Source: Diatrype stigma
Taxonomy: Eukaryota; Ascomycota; Sordariomycetes; Xylariales; Diatrypaceae
Length of the DNA stretch: 64,000 nt
Assembly: GCA_022225965.2 (NCBI GenBank)
Contig: JAKJXP020000140.1
Span: forward strand, 30,339 to 94,338
Direction: 5' to 3'
Shown: positions 20,353 through 34,600 of the stretch, one piece after another
How positions within the stretch are numbered: position 1 is the first letter of the stretch
Layout of the letters: every line of letters starts with the position of its first letter
Translations under genes and position numbers: made by a program
Notes under the pieces: generated by a model
Told to the model about the DNA's origin: nothing
Databases searched by the model: none
The model's input: only the letters and a program-made list of their open reading frames with translations

Positions 20353-23300
20353 TTACACGGCAGCCATCGGCTCGGGATACGGTGAGAACATGTCTACGAG
20401 CTGTTCGATCCTGGGCATGAGCTCGGGCATGCGGAACGGCTTGGATATTACGTCGTCCTATAATTGGACATGTTAGCGCAAAATAAATGGCAAGGCGAAG
20501 TGCTTGTGCTAGTGCTTCGTGGGGAGTAACTTACAACTCCTGCGGCCTTTGCGTCCTCGATCTGCTCAGGCCGGGCATACGCCGTGACGGCGATGATCGG
20601 GATGTGACCGACAATAATACCGTCCCGCTCAAGCTCTCTAATTTTACGAGCACACGTCATACCGTCCATGACGGGCATTTCAAGGTCCATGAGGATAACG
20701 GATATGTCGTCGCCCTCCTCTTCCTTCCCAGACCAGAATCGCGAGTCTTTAAGGACATCCAAGGCCTCGCCCCCGTGGTTCGCAACCTTCGTATTATTTC
20801 CGACGTTGCGAAGTTGCCTCTGAAGAACCTTCTGGTTTACCAAGTTATCTTCCACGATAAGCACGTCGAACAGACGCTGGCCATCGGCGTATCGTGGCTT
20901 AGGCGTTGGGTTTTTGGTTTGCTGGCTGAGGCGTTCGAGGGACTTCGGTCGCCTGTTCTCAATCACGGTTGACGAGCCGGGTGCCCGTGTCAGTGGAGGT
21001 GCAGTTGGTAATGTCCTACTGGCGGGGGGTGGCTCTGTTGTCTTGCGACTCTGTATGTAAAATGAGAACGTGCTGCCAACGCCCTTCTGTGAGGTGACAC
21101 CAATCTGCCCACCCTGGAGTTCGGTCAGTATCCTAGAGATAAAGAGACCGAGGCCACTGCCCCCGTACTGGACATGGGTTCGAGGGGTTGCCTGTGAGAA
21201 ACGCTGGAACAAAAGCTTCTTTTCGTGATCATCAAGGCCCCTCCCAGTGTCTTGAACAGAGAAGTGGAGGTTGATCTTCTCCCCTTCACCCCAATCAGGG
21301 CTTTCGGTCAAATCACTTCTGTCCTCACTGTCCTTGGGGAAATATATGATCCCTGCGGCAGATGCTTCCGAAATATCTCGGGAGGCATCAAGTATAACGG
21401 TGATAGATCGCTTCGGTCGAGTCTGTGTGAACTTGATAGCGTTGGTCATTAGGTTGATGAGAACCTGCAGGAGGCGCGAAGGGTCAAGCTTGGCCCAGTC
21501 CACTCCCAGATCTAAATATCGGTTCTTAACCTGGAATTTCATTTCGATGCCGTTTGTGTTTAACTCGCTTTCAAACATCTTAAGCACCCGCTGTACCACG
21601 GCTAACGGTTGTACATCAACAGGGGTTACTAAAAGTAGGTTTGAGTCAAGTTTCGAGAGCGTGAGGACATCATCCACTATTCGCTTTTGGTGGCTGGCAC
21701 AGAGGGTGATGGTATTGGCCGCTTCTAGATTGGAATCCACCATGAGCTTCAAGCGCTCACTTCGGGACTGCGCTTCCTCCGATGACTTGTATTTCAGGAG
21801 AGCACCAGCTATCTCATCCGCACACTGGAGAATGGCGCTGAGTGGGTTGCGCATCTCATGACTTGTTATGTCGATGAAATTCTCTTGTTGTCGCTTGAGT
21901 TCAACGGCTTCCTCGCGACGGTGTGTTTGGATCTGTTCGGCCAGCTTCTGCTGCGATATGTCTGTCAAACACCCGAAGATGCCTTTGATCCTGCCATCAG
22001 AACTCCTCTCCGGATAGGCACTCATCAACACCCAGGTATCGATAATATGGTCTCCAAAGTTCCGAGAGCACCTGAACCTAAATTCGTGTGTGATTGCGAC
22101 CTTGTCCCGAATCAACTTGTGCCAGACTTGTTCCAGAGCAGCCCGGTCTTCTTCGTTCACACTCTTCATCCAAGTATTGACGCTGTCCTCTGACCGAGGA
22201 TGCCTGGTAATCTCCCACCACATATCGTTGCAGTAGGTGATGAACCCTTCGTAGTTGGCAATGAACATCCCCACCGGCGCAAACTCGGCCATCCTCGTGA
22301 ATTTGAGTTCGCTTTCCCTAACCTCTAGGGTACGCTCTTGTAGCTGTTCCGTCAAGCTTTGTCGGTCGAGGGCTGCCAGTCGAGCCGCCTTCTGTCCTCG
22401 GCGAATCTCCTCCTCGAAGAGCACGACTGATGCCAGCGACGTTGCAAGCTGCCTCGATAGCAGGTTAATGAAGAGTTTGTAGTCATCGTCAAACGGCCTT
22501 CTGGGGTTCACGCCCATTACCATGAAACCGACCACATTCTCGCCACCAGTAGTTGGGTGTATAGGGAAAATGACGATCGACTGGCAGGGCGGGCCGTTGG
22601 ACCCTCTCCATTCAAACCCATCCATCAGGTCTTTTGGCATGCTCCCATCGGCTGTCGACAATCTGACTGGAGCTCCGGATTGAGACATTGACTCTCGCAT
22701 GTAGGGCGCAAAACCTTCGTTACTTGTTCTCAGATCTAAAGAGGAAACCAGACAACGATGACCTTGGGGCACACCCAGAGAAACTTCCAGGGTGATCTGA
22801 GGTGGGTTGGCCAGGCTCCCGGAATGCATTGATGAATTGTCGCTCTCTGACTCTTCGGTGACGGAATATATCAAGTTGAACGGCACATCCTCTTCGTTGT
22901 ATTCCAGCCCTTTGCTGACCTGCTTCCAGAAGCTCTTCACATCGCGGGCCATAGCCGTCTTCTCGCCAACTTCGCGGAGAGTGAGCATGCGGCGCTCAGC
23001 AACCTTCCGGCGCGTGTTTTCGAAGGAAGGGTTGTACAGTCCGACGACGGATCCGTCTTCGCCAACGAGTGGCACAATCGACCAAGAGAAATACGTTTCT
23101 TCAGCGTAGCCATTGCGGTTGATTATGATGCGGTCATCGTTCTTCATAGTGGCCTGGCCCGAGTCCCATGCGCCTTCGAAAATGGGCTCCATGTCTGTCC
23201 AGATCTCGCTCCAGGCATCCTTATAGCTCCGACCCATGAGGGATGGATGTTTCTGTCCAGCCATGACGATGTACGCTTCATTATACATTGTTGTTAGTTC

Positions 23301-24872
23301 ACGGCCCCAATACAACGCTGCAGGGTGAGGGCTGCCCATAACCATGTTAGCCATTGCACGTAGGTCGGACGACCAAAGCTCGATAGGTCCTAGGGGGGTA
23401 GATGCCCAGTCGATTGTGCGAGCAAAGCGTATATGTTCAGGCAAGTCGGGAGACAACGGAATTCGCGTCCAGTCGAAGGATGGCTGTTCAATCGGGACCG
23501 AGAAAATTTCAGGGGTAAAGGCGGCATTTCGATGCAAAAGCCCACTGTCGCCACCATCACTACGAACTTCGTGTACACTATGATCGTCCGTCTCCATAGC
23601 ATCGATACTTCCAAAATAGTCGCGGTCGATTATGGCGGTATCGCTAGGCGTCTTTGGGTGGGCCATCGGTGTAAGTTCTCGAGCACGGGAGTCGATGCTA
23701 GCTTCTCGCTCCAGAAGGGGTTCAGGAGATGTTCGCGCAACTGAAGCTGCACTTGTATTGGCACTCACGAACCGGAACCGATTCCTCAGAGTAGAGCAGG
23801 TCCAGTTTAACCCTCCATAATGGAATGACGGCACGAAAACATCGAGCCCATCGGGGTGATTGCCCGAATTTTTTACCCACGTTTTAAAACTATCAAAGTC
23901 ATCCTTGGCATCATGATCATTCTCCGGGAAGTCCCCTAAAATTAAGTGACGAATGGATTCTGAGACCTGCAAGGCCGGGTTCGCCCATAGTATGGCGAGA
24001 GGACCAGGAGTACTATTCGCGAAGTTCAGCCCATCGATGACGAAGGTAGGTCTGTCGTCTCTTTCCAGCAGCTCGAGGATGCCAACCCCCTGGAGTATTT
24101 GCAAGCCTGAGCCCTGCGTCTCCGGACTCCGATTCGAGTTCACAGCATCAATGGAGGACCAGCTACCCGGGGTACTGGAGGACCTTGCCGGACTGGCTGA
24201 ACTGACCGTCCCTCGGGCGAGCCTTAACGTTGTCACTTCTGCAGCATCCCGCGTGCGATTTAACATGGTTCCGGCCGCCTCGAGGCCTGAGAAACTAGAC
24301 GGGCGTGTCATAGCAGGCCTCTGCTTGTTAGAAAAGAAAAGTGGCGACGTCATGCCGTCGATGAACTTGGGCGGCAGGGCAGGCTTGGAGAAAGTGCTCA
24401 GGTCGATGTTGCGAGGCGGCGTGAGACGCGGTCTCTTCGAAGGAGGCTGGCTTCCTCCTCTTCCATCATCCTCCCCTCCACCGTCAGCCTGGTCGGAGGA
24501 AGGTCTCTTTTCCGGCGTCAACGTGTTATTGCAGGAGTGGTGCGCAGCGGCCTGGTTCGTCCTTGCTGCCAAAGCAACCTCGCTTTGCAGCCTGGCCGCT
24601 AGGTCCTCAGTAACCGGTGATAAGTGCGCATTCGTTGCAGGCGTCAACCCATAATGGCCGATCACTGCCGTGTACTCGCCGGAAACCTGGCAAGCGGTGA
24701 TGTTGGTCTGGCCGGCAAGGGTGTACCGATGTTGGTGGACGTCCTCGGCGAACTGGCCGGAGGCGGAAGGCTTCAGCAGGTCGGGGCGGGCTGGATCGCG
24801 GGGCCCGGACTTGAAATTACCCCCGGAGACTGGAATGGGAGGAGGCTCGGCCTGCTCGTTGTCTAAAGTCAT
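20353..24872 (-). CDS. Hybrid histidine kinase (PAS-GAF-PAS-HisKA-HATPase-REC)
   Basis: A 1480-residue cytosolic hybrid sensor kinase from complement(20535-24872) and complement(20353-20457). The 77-bp intron has donor GTAAGT and restores REC helix 4-5, giving DAKAAGV then DDVISKPFRMPEL. Order: a disordered N-terminus; a fungal HK PAS region near 500-640 (STPLGPIELWSSDLRAM, SPHPAALYWG, FSWSIVPLVGEDGSVVG); a GAF-like region about 680-850; a second PAS about 860-980 (EFAPVGMFIANYEGFITYC); HisKA near 1000 with the phospho-His in FIDITSHEMRNPLSAI; HATPase_c with TNAIKFTQ, DTGRGL and GGSGLGLFIS; and REC about 1335-1475 with LIVEDN, the phospho-Asp in ILMDLEMPVMDG, and KPF lysine. It would signal through Ypd1 to Ssk1/Skn7. 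No transmembrane helix was seen. The ligand is unknown. Confidence 0.93.
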
Positions 24873-27291
24873 GAAGCGACTTTAACTAGCAAAAGCTGTG
24901 CGAACCCGTTGGAAGCCGTTAGGAGGAGGATGGCAAAGGGGAAGGTTGTAGGGCCTCGGACATGGACAAGGTGTGCGGCCAATGGAAGTGGGACGGGAGT
25001 ATCTTAGATCAAGATGACGGGCTTCTGGGCTTTTACGAATCATGGAAGATGCGACTCTGTATGTATGTATGTAGGTATGTAGGTATGTAAGTGCGTAGGT
25101 ATGTAGGTATGTGAGCTGTCTTTCGCTCAGGGACCCGCAGGGACTCGGTGCTAAGCCTACTGCGAAGTAGTTCGCCTCGTTTAAAGCTTGTATGCCGCTA
25201 TGGATAGGCAATAAGACAGTGTCCGTTTCACCCCAGTGCTAAGTTTCCCACTGCTGCTGAATCCGCGCGTAGTTGCCTGTAGGTAGTCTGTAGTATGTTG
25301 GCTTTGGTTCGAGTTGAGATATCATGGACGTATGGGGGTTTGATGGCCAGGATGGTTATCATGGACGCAGAGAGTCTGACCTACATACATACATGTATAT
25401 ACATACGTGCATACACTCATATACATGCAAGTTGATGCAAGCAAGCAACCTTGGAAGACAAGCGAGCAAGCGGGTATTGGGCCGTAGTAGTGATAGTTCT
25501 CTTGTTATTATTATCAGTTTGTTAGTTATAAGAAATCCTGTAAGGCCGCTTGCTGTTGGATGCATGAGATAACGAAGTGAATAACTAAGTAATTAGACAT
25601 GTGGTAAAGTAAAGACCGGGAAAGACTCGTAGGCTTGTAGCTGGTTTACTTGGTATGTACAGCTTCTATGTGGTGGTATTAGAGAGCTTGGAGAAAAACA
25701 TGAAAGTCCAGAGGAAACACTCGATGTCTTGAACTTCTGGAAGTACTAGTCTTAGGTAGGTACTCACTTAGCCTGCGACTCTGGGTAGACCTGGTAGGCC
25801 AGTATAGGCCTACTACGTAGTAGATGACTTACCTAACCTTGACTTGTATTGTGCTTACTTCCGTCGAACTTCCGTGGACTGTGGGTGATACCGCAACTAC
25901 ATAACCGCAACCTTACCTGAATGAGAATAAAAGTGGCTCGAGGCGTTCCCTTGTCATGCCCCAAAACGTAAAGCCCAAACCGCTGGTCACGTTTAGGGCA
26001 ATCGCAGTTGAAGATCCATCAGCAGATCTGCTAGTATGGCGCAAGTAATACACTTTGAGTCTTAGGTACTGCATACTTGTGGCATGTAATACCTGCACTT
26101 GTCGCTCACTTCTTAGTATGTAGGTAACTACCTTACTATAACACAGTAGTATGTAAGCCAGATCCAGATAACAGAGATCCTGCTAATTACCTGCTTTTTA
26201 AGTAGGTAGTTGTGAAAAGAGCGCACGCAAGCAACTCGCTATCTCAGGTTGTGTGTGTATACAGGCTGGCTCTGATCAGGTCAGGATGTGAGTGCGTGAG
26301 AGATGCTATTCGGATCTAAGACAGGACATACAAATCGATGTATTCTAGGATACTAGTAGCTGATAGTATATCGAGATATAGAGCGAGGGGTCATCAGGAC
26401 TCACCCGAAACCAACAGACTCACGGATTCCCCAATATCTGCACTACTATAGTCATAGTCACAAGTGAGTAACCATATAACTCGGACGTAGTATTACAGGC
26501 TTCATATGCCTTTCAACAGGCGCAACATGTTCAATATCTTCTGCTTTATAAAATATGCAGAGCCAAGAAACCTCCTGATCCGGTACTGTATGTACGAACT
26601 TGCAAATGCTGCAAACCTTTGATAAGTTCGACATCCGCTGCCAACCACTGTACCGACCAGCCAGATCAGAGCAGCTAGATATGAATCTTAATCCCATCCC
26701 CAGGCTGCCAGAAACCCTAGAAGCCAAAAGGCGGGCACGATTCAGAGGGCCTTTGTCGATCATTTCCCCAGGCGCGGTTGCATAACAGCGAGATGAGCAG
26801 TAGATTGTAATGTATAATGTACGAAGCATGCGGTAAGGATTGTGGTTGCTTTGGATGAGCCCCGTGTGGTTGAACAACCAACTAACCTCAAACAAAATCC
26901 GCCGACGCTCATATTTGCGTTCTTAGACCGATCTAGACTCGGCGATCTGCAATGCTAAGAGACACCAACCCGCATCTCGGCCCTCACAGCCCTCCCTCAA
27001 CTTTATCACTGGAGCTCTAACTATCTAGGGGATCTTGGGGAACAACAAGCTGATGGATACATACGTACTACGTAGTAGTATGCACCTACGAAGGTGTGAA
27101 GTATGCGAAATATGCGAGGTATGCGAAGTATATATGTTATCTGTTTAACTGGTTTAACGCGATTAATTAGCACTCATCATCGCAGGTCAGATATGACGAC
27201 TATGCAGTGACAGAATTACCTCATAAAAGCAACTGGGGAAATAGGCTCGGATGGAAACTTAATTGTTTGAAATATACCATTTTGAAATATG
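24873..27291. other. Gene-poor, microsatellite-rich region
   Basis: About 2.4 kb between the kinase start and the transposon island. No motif-bearing frame was found. Repeats seen are (GTAT)n/(GTAG)n at about 25059-25112, an acat/atac-rich tract at 25381-25432, tag/gta-rich sequence at about 25750-26180, and gaagtatgc-like short repeats near 27098-27131. It should contain the kinase promoter close to 24873. Confidence 0.55.
25059..25112. repeat. GTAT/GTAG microsatellite upstream of the histidine kinase
   Basis: Imperfect tetranucleotide repeat (gtatgtatgtaggtatgtag and similar), about 190 bp upstream of the kinase start codon. Confidence 0.8.
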
Positions 27292-27298
27292 CCTACGT

Positions 27299-27422
27299 CC
27301 AATACGACTAATAGTACCAGACACTTTAGTTAATAACACCAGACATTAACCACATTCGGAATAAAGACCCCGCTTATATAATTTAGCTGCGCACGTACTT
27401 ATCCGCTTATATAACTTAATGT
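27299..27422 (+). repeat. Left terminal inverted repeat of the MULE
   Basis: Pairs with 39033-39156 in inverted orientation. Shared landmarks are CCAATACGACTAAT, CATTCGGAATAAA and AGCTGCGCACGTACTTATCC. Differences are almost all transitions, mostly C to T or G to A on this left copy. Confidence 0.9.
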
Positions 27423-27699
27423 CTACTTAACTTATACTTTATATTAAGAATAATTAAAGCTATTAAAGGAATTATTACGATAATTTTTATTATATTATAC
27501 GTTTTTATTACTTATTTCGAATTATGGCTTAATTTTTCGAACGCCTTAATACGTTCCAAGTTATATTTACTTTATTATAGCATTTGTTATTTATTAAAAC
27601 CCTTATAATCCGATAGCGCAATTTAATTATTTTCTTTATAATTGGATTTTATCGAATCCTATTGCTTTTAAATATTATACGGCAATAGTTATAACGCGG

Positions 27700-30360
27700 C
27701 GAAAACGAAAAAGTTTCCCCTAAAGCCCCCTTTTAGTTACGATTATCATTGCGGCCGTTAAATTTGCCCGATGCCTTTTTCGATTTCAAGTTAGCAATAA
27801 ATGCCTTTCGAAAATACGCCATAAGCCAGGGTTATTTCGTTAATATAGGGAAATCGAAAAAAAATAAGAAATAAGGAACACAATATTACTATAAACGTTA
27901 TATACGACTACGTAGGCATTTTTAAACCCAAATCCCTCGGCGACCGAAAAAAGGATTCGCAAAAATATAGCTATACGTATAAGGCCATTATAAAACCTTT
28001 CTAAAGGCGTTAAAATATTTAATGTATTACTATAAAGAATCTTACTTATAATTACGTTATTTTTAAAGATATATACGCCATTACAAGCTATAAGCGGTAG
28101 CTAAAAAATAAAATCCTCAGTAACGATATTGCTTTGGAAATGGCTATATTAAGATTATCGCGAATTGCCTAATTAATTGCCGGTTAAATGGCATATTACT
28201 TTAAGAAATACGATAATCTCGATCTTAATTAAATTAATACTTTTATACGCCGTAACCTTCGTTATTAAAAGAATAACCCTTTCGATTAAAGCGGTTACGA
28301 CCTTATTAATAAAATTCGAATAAAAAAGCTTCGTTTATATAATAAGAATATTAATAACGTTCGGACGAAATTTTTATAAAAGCAATAGGAAAGCTTTATT
28401 TTAATATAATTATTTATTAATAAGTTAAAGAGATATAAGGAAAAATACGGTATTAAATATTTCGTTAATTAAAACGAAAAAACCGGATGTATTATTCGTA
28501 TATTCTGGATTTTTAAGTAATGTATAAAAATGTAAAAGGAAAATCCCGAAATGTTATTAATAAATAATACTTATAAAATGAATCGCTTTAATTTGCCTTT
28601 ATTTAATATCGTTAAAATAACCCCTTTAAACAGTACCTATTACGTCGCTTTCGGTTTATTTTTAAATAAATCGGAAAAGAATTTTAATTAATACCTTAAT
28701 TGCTTTAAAAGGTTTTATAGGCAATACGTCGTTCGTAAGTTAACGGTTATTTTAAATAATTTCGACCGGGAATTTAAAAAGGTTACGTTTTAAATATTTA
28801 AAGGGATTCTTTAATAGCTTTGTATTTGGCATATAATAAAGAACGTTATATATTATATAAATCGGAATTAGGTCCTTAAAGGCAGTACAGTAGCGGCTAT
28901 TTTATTTAAGGTAAATAAAACCGTATTAATTAAATTTAACGCCTTCGAATCCGATTAATCCGGTCCGAATCCTTTTTCGTATTATTAGAAGCAAAAGAAA
29001 AAGGCCGTTAAAAACGTCGACGATAATAAAGATGGGCCTATAAAGAACGAAACCCTTAAGGGCATTGCTGCTATTTAAGCCATTAATAAGGGTAACCCCG
29101 ATAACCTCCCTTTAGATACGCCTTCTTTATATTTCGAGAAATGGCCTAATAAGCGTAAAGGCTTTATTGCGGCCTAAAAAATAGTTATATATGCGGATAT
29201 AAAAAAATTGTTTCATCGTATTTAGTAGGAAATAAAGAAATAATATAGCCGTTAAATTCGTAAGTGTAATTATTTCATAATTATTTTAAGCCTTACGTAA
29301 ACGTTAAGCTATTCCGTTATTTCTTTATAAAAGGACTTTCTTAATTTTAACTTTTCGCATTGCTTTTACGTTTAATTAATTGCCCTAATAAATGCGAAAA
29401 TAACGATATAAAAACCATGCGATATTTTTTTGTTATTATTGTGTTATATTATGTATTTATGTTATTACGTTAATAATAAATAGGGAATTATATGCCTTTA
29501 TTTTTTTTTAAGGTTAAAAACTTTTTAATAAATCGGTCGGAACTTATAAAATGGCTTTCGATAATTATCTTTATATTTTCCAGAATATCCTTAAAGCCCG
29601 CATTTATATATTTCCATTACCCCTTAAGATAAAACTTAATTAAAAATCATTATGGGATTTTTTAGCTTTCGAGAATTCGAAATATGTATATACCTTTATA
29701 TGTTTCTTATTGCGTTATCGGATTATTCGAAAATATTAAGTTAAACCTATATAAACCATATATATCCATTTTATAACTTGTAATTATTCTTATTTATATT
29801 ATTCCTTTAATTCGTATTAATAACTTAAATCCCTAAATATATCCCAAATACAATTATTTTAACGCGAATTTTAACGTTGTAATAGTTTTGTTAAATTATT
29901 TAATTACGTATTATCTTTTTTGGAGGTTTTAATATTACGAATATGCCGTTTGCGGTATTAGGAATTATGGAATTCGGATAATTAATTGCGTTAAAATTGC
30001 CTATTATTACTTAAAGCGGTATTTACGGAATCGCTTGGCTTTATTTAATTTTTTATACGAATAAATTAGATTTATATATTTAATCCGTTAAGTTGCATAT
30101 AAAAAGGGCATTAAAAATGCTAAACGTATTTACTTTTGGAAATATAAAGCTATTGGCGTATTTGGACCGGTTTTTTATAGGATAACGGCTTTTTCGTTAT
30201 AGCAGTTATGGCGGCAATATAAATTAGCTTATCGTAATTATAAGGAATAGCTTTAAGGGATTTCGTAATTAATTTATATAAGCCAATTTATGCGGTAATA
30301 GGGCTTATTTTATAAGCATTTAATTTTTTAATTATTTTTAGGCGATTATTACGGGGCTAA
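27700..30360 (+). pseudogene. MULE transposase, N-terminal and catalytic part (broken)
   Basis: Stop-riddled but ordered homology on the plus strand. Near 27775-27880 a FAR1/zinc-finger-like N-terminal block (DFKLAINAFRKYAISQGYF). At 28560-28610, NNTYKMNRFNLPLFNI, the MULE catalytic Asp region, where the family Asp now reads Asn, as a G to A change would give. Then STYYVAFGLF, and the C-x-W-H block CIWHIIKNV at 28821-28847. Near 30060-30170 a block resembles the VE-xx-H-xx-LK region (SVKLHIKRALK). The frame stops at the nested Gypsy insertion and resumes beyond 38004. The frame changes several times and no functional protein can be made. Confidence 0.75.
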
Positions 30361-30564
30361 TGGGCTTTATAAAAGATGAACAAATTCCCAGTTAGAATTG
30401 TGGAATCTAAAGCTGAAAAAAGAAAGAAGGAAAAAGTAAATATAGGAATAAAGGTGCAGACGTATAAGTAAAGAAGGGCTAGCTGCTAAAGGGCGCTAGC
30501 CCGTATTCGGGAATATATATATAACCCTTTAGCACCTTTATATATATATAGCCTGTATATATCA
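30361..30564 (-). repeat. LTR (3' LTR relative to the element)
   Basis: About 204 bp, matching 37203-37402. Shared landmarks are ctttataaaa, aaattcccagtta, gggctagct, agggcgctagcccg and a tatata run before gcct. This copy has kept more G/C than the right copy. Confidence 0.88.
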
Positions 30565-31699
30565 TAATATCACTTCCTCTTTGGCAGAAAGTCTCGTTTC
30601 GAAACTTTAAAGCATAAAAAAAATAATTGTCCGGCCGAAACTCGAATCCGAATGCTTCTTAAGCAATAAAGGAATACCTTCGGATCCATTTTCTAAGTTA
30701 CTGTATTATTAAGTCCTTATTTAAGGTATAATGGTAAAAGTTTTATATATTCGGTTAATTATATTAAATTCTATTAATACGTTTTTTATGCATTCGTTGG
30801 AATTATTTTCTTTCCATTCGACGATTTCGTAATGCGTATTATAACCGTTTTTTTCTTGGTATATTATTATTTTTGTATAATACGTCGAATTCGTCGAATT
30901 CGGCTGCCTTGCGCCAGGCATCTAATCGTAAGAATAATCCGGGTTGGTTAGGGTAATTATCGTGAAATTTTTGAAAAACTAAGGGATTGTTTTTAAAGCT
31001 TTCCGCGTCGTATTATTCAGGATTTAAATTCCATTTTTTTCATTATATTTAATATTGCAATTTATTATAATGCGTTCTTAATGTTAAGATTTTCTCGACC
31101 TTTCATTTTTTTTTATTATTTGGGTTAACCTTTTTTTTATTAGGGTTTTTAGGAATTTGTTTAAGCAAAGGGTTATTCGGGTACTTTTTTAATCGGTTCG
31201 CGTAAAAAACCTTGGATTCCCGCCAAGAATCGGAAAGGTTAAGTACGTAAAAATGTCCTCGCATTTTAACGATTTCGTAATGGTTTTGCGTTAAAGGATA
31301 ATTTAATTTGTTATTTAATTTATCCGTTTTTATGTTAATTTTTTTAATTATGTATATCCGGTTTTTAGGATTTGTTTTTTTATATTCGAAATTCGGTTTT
31401 CGTCGGTACTTGTTGGCTTAAAGGGTTATTTTTTTTTTTGTATTTTCGATATCGTCGCTTTAGTTGTTTTTAAGTAGCCTTTTAAGGTATTTGCAATTGC
31501 TTAAGCGTTTTATTAATTTGTTTTTTTGCGTATAGTTATGCCCTAAAAATCCGTAATTCGATGTTCCTAATTAAAGAAAAGGGGCATATTAAATTTTTTT
31601 TTTTAATTTATATGGTACCATTTCGATGGATTCGTAGGGTAAGGCAGCTTGTATTGCGTTTATTATAAGCATGGCGATCGCTTAATTGTTTTGATAATA

Positions 31700-34600
31700 A
31701 TTAATAAAAGGTTAAAGGCGTTAATTATTTCATTTATGCATGATTTTCGCCTATCTTGTTATTTGGAAGTATTCCGTCGATATTAGCTTTAACTTAAATC
31801 CCAGGATTTTAAAAAGTTTATTTATAAAATCAAAGATAAATTAAGAATTACGGTTATTCGTAATTAATTCCGATATGCCGTATATACGGAAAGGTTTTCG
31901 GTAATACATTATAGCGGCGTTTTTTGCGATAGCCGCTTTAATGTACGGAATTATTTAGGAACGTTTTTTTAAGCGGCAAATTATTATTAATAGGTTATTT
32001 TTCCCGGTTTTATTTATTGGCATTAATTTGAAATCCATTACGATATATTACCAGGTTCTTAATGGGATAAGTAAGGGTTTTAATAATTCCGGGGCTTTGT
32101 TTTTCGAATGCTTAGCCGTTTTATACGGGCAATTTTTTATAAACCGGGTAATATCTAAAGCTTATTTTGGTTATTAGTATTTTTAATTTAGGAATTTCTT
32201 CGTTTTGTATTAATTTGGATATTTAATTATTAATCGAAAATACATTTTAATAAGTAATATTGTTTTTAGGTTATCCTTATTAAGTATAATTAGCCGTTTT
32301 TTAAAAAATACCAATTTCTTATTTATGGAATATCCATAATTATATATATATATATCGGAATCGGTTGTTTTAATACGATAATGGTCGAATTAATTGCTAA
32401 TAGCATTGATTTATAATAACTTGTTTATTAAAGCTATTCCGGATAATTCCGGAGGTTTTACGTTATTATTTAATATAAAAACTAAAGTAAAAGTTACGTT
32501 TTTAAAAAGTATTACAAACAAATTAAAAAGATAAACCATCGGTTATAACGTTGCATTCGTATTTATTTTTTCCCTTTTACGAACGAATTGAAACAGAATT
32601 ATCGTACGATATGCGTCGCGTTTGGCCTTTTATATTTTGAAATCTTTAAATTTTTTTATTAATACGTTTGTTAAAACGTTTTCCGATTTTGGACGGTAAG
32701 TTATTACGAAATTATATTGCAATAATAATTTCGTTTATTTAGCTTATTTTAAATTAAAAGGTTGCTTAATATTGAAATATTTTAATGCATAATAATTTAT
32801 TACGATTATAAAAGGTTTAAGTATTTAAAGACCAATTAATTCGGCTTTTTAATATTGCAAAGTTTGCATTATTGCAAGCATTTCCTTATTATGTATGCTA
32901 TAATTATGTTTAGCCCTTTATATCGTTTTCGAGAAATATGTAATAAGATATTAATTATTCGTTTTCGTAAGTTTTTAAAACATGGCGCCCGCAATTATTC
33001 CATCGAATGCGTTCGTTTTTATTCGTATTTCGAAATCGTAATTAAAGTAATGTAATATTAACGCTTTCATTATGTAACGTTTTAATTGAACGAATGTTAC
33101 GAATCGCTTTTCGGTTATATAAAATAATTCGTCTTTACGTATTAATTCTTAAAAAGGGCGAATAATTTTTTTAAATTCTTTAATAAACCGCCGATAAAAA
33201 TTATAAAACCCCAAGAACGACTGGATTTCCTTTAAATTGGTTGGAATTTTCCAGTCGTTTATTACCTAAATTTTCGCTGGATTTACGGAAATATCTTTCG
33301 TGCTTATTATAAAGCTTAAGTATTTAATTTTTATAACGTAAAATTCGTACTTAATTAAGTTTATTTATAAGCCAGTTTATTTTAAGCGGGCCAAAACCTT
33401 ATTAACGTATGATATATGTTCCGTTTTGTTTTTAAAGAAAATTAATATGTTATCGATATATATATTATAAAACCGGTCCAAATAATCGAATAACATATTA
33501 TTAATAAATCTTTAAAATATAAATGGTCCATTTATTAATTCAAATGGGAAAACCTTATACTTATAGGTGCCGTATTTCGTATAGAAAATAGTTAAGTCCT
33601 ATATTTTTTTTTCGTATTCGGATTTTATAAAAGGCTTAACGAATATCGATTTTGATAAATATCTTTGCCTTTAAAATGCGGGCAAAAGTTTCGTTAATTA
33701 AAGATAAAAAATATCGATTTTTTTTTATTATCGCATTAAGTTTGCGATAATTTATATAAAAGCGGAGTTTATTATTCGGCTTAGGTATTAGCAATATAGG
33801 CGCCGCTTAAAGTATCGAATTGGCTTTAATAAATCCTTTTTAAAGGTATTTTATAATATACTTTCGATAAATTTTTAGTTCTTTTATAAACATTTTATAT
33901 AAAGAACTATAATTTAATTCCTTTAGTTATTCGTTAAGTTTTATGTAATGGTTTACGTTTAAACGTTATTCGGTTAATTTATTCGATTCGACCTTATTAA
34001 AGATATCCAAGTAATTATAATGCTTTTTCGGGATTAACCGTTTATAGGCGTTCCGTAACGTTTTGTCGTTTTATATTAAGGGATGTGTTCGTGTTTTTTT
34101 ATTAGCGATAATGCATTTTATTTTGTATAATAACGTATTTTAAATTAAAATGGTTTTTATTAAATATAAAAAGGTTATTGCATTAATAAAGGCAAAATCG
34201 AAAGGTCGTATTTGATATTATTCGAAGCAGTTTCTTTCGAATTTATAAGGTTCCTATACATTACGTTTTGGATATGAATTATTTTTTTTATATAAATTAG
34301 TTGGTTTAATATTTCGATATACGCATTATTTTTTTTTATTAATCGTTAAAATACCGTTTTATTTATGCAATATTAGGATCCAAGAAAATAACGACATTTA
34401 ACCGAATAGGTATTAAGGTTATTTTAAGGACAAATAGGTTTATATTGGTTTTAGGACTGGGCTTTTTTTTCCGAGCTTCCAGTTTTTCGATTCGTTTTTG
34501 AATAAGTTTAAAAACTTAATTTTCGTAATTGTTTATTATAGGATTTTTTTTAAAAAGCCACGGTATTTTTTCGCGATTCTGTAATAATTTTTCGGAATTT

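Noticed and set aside
24873..27291. CRISPR-like or regulatory arrays
   Set aside because: Repeats are simple microsatellites without unique spacers, and this is a eukaryotic genome.
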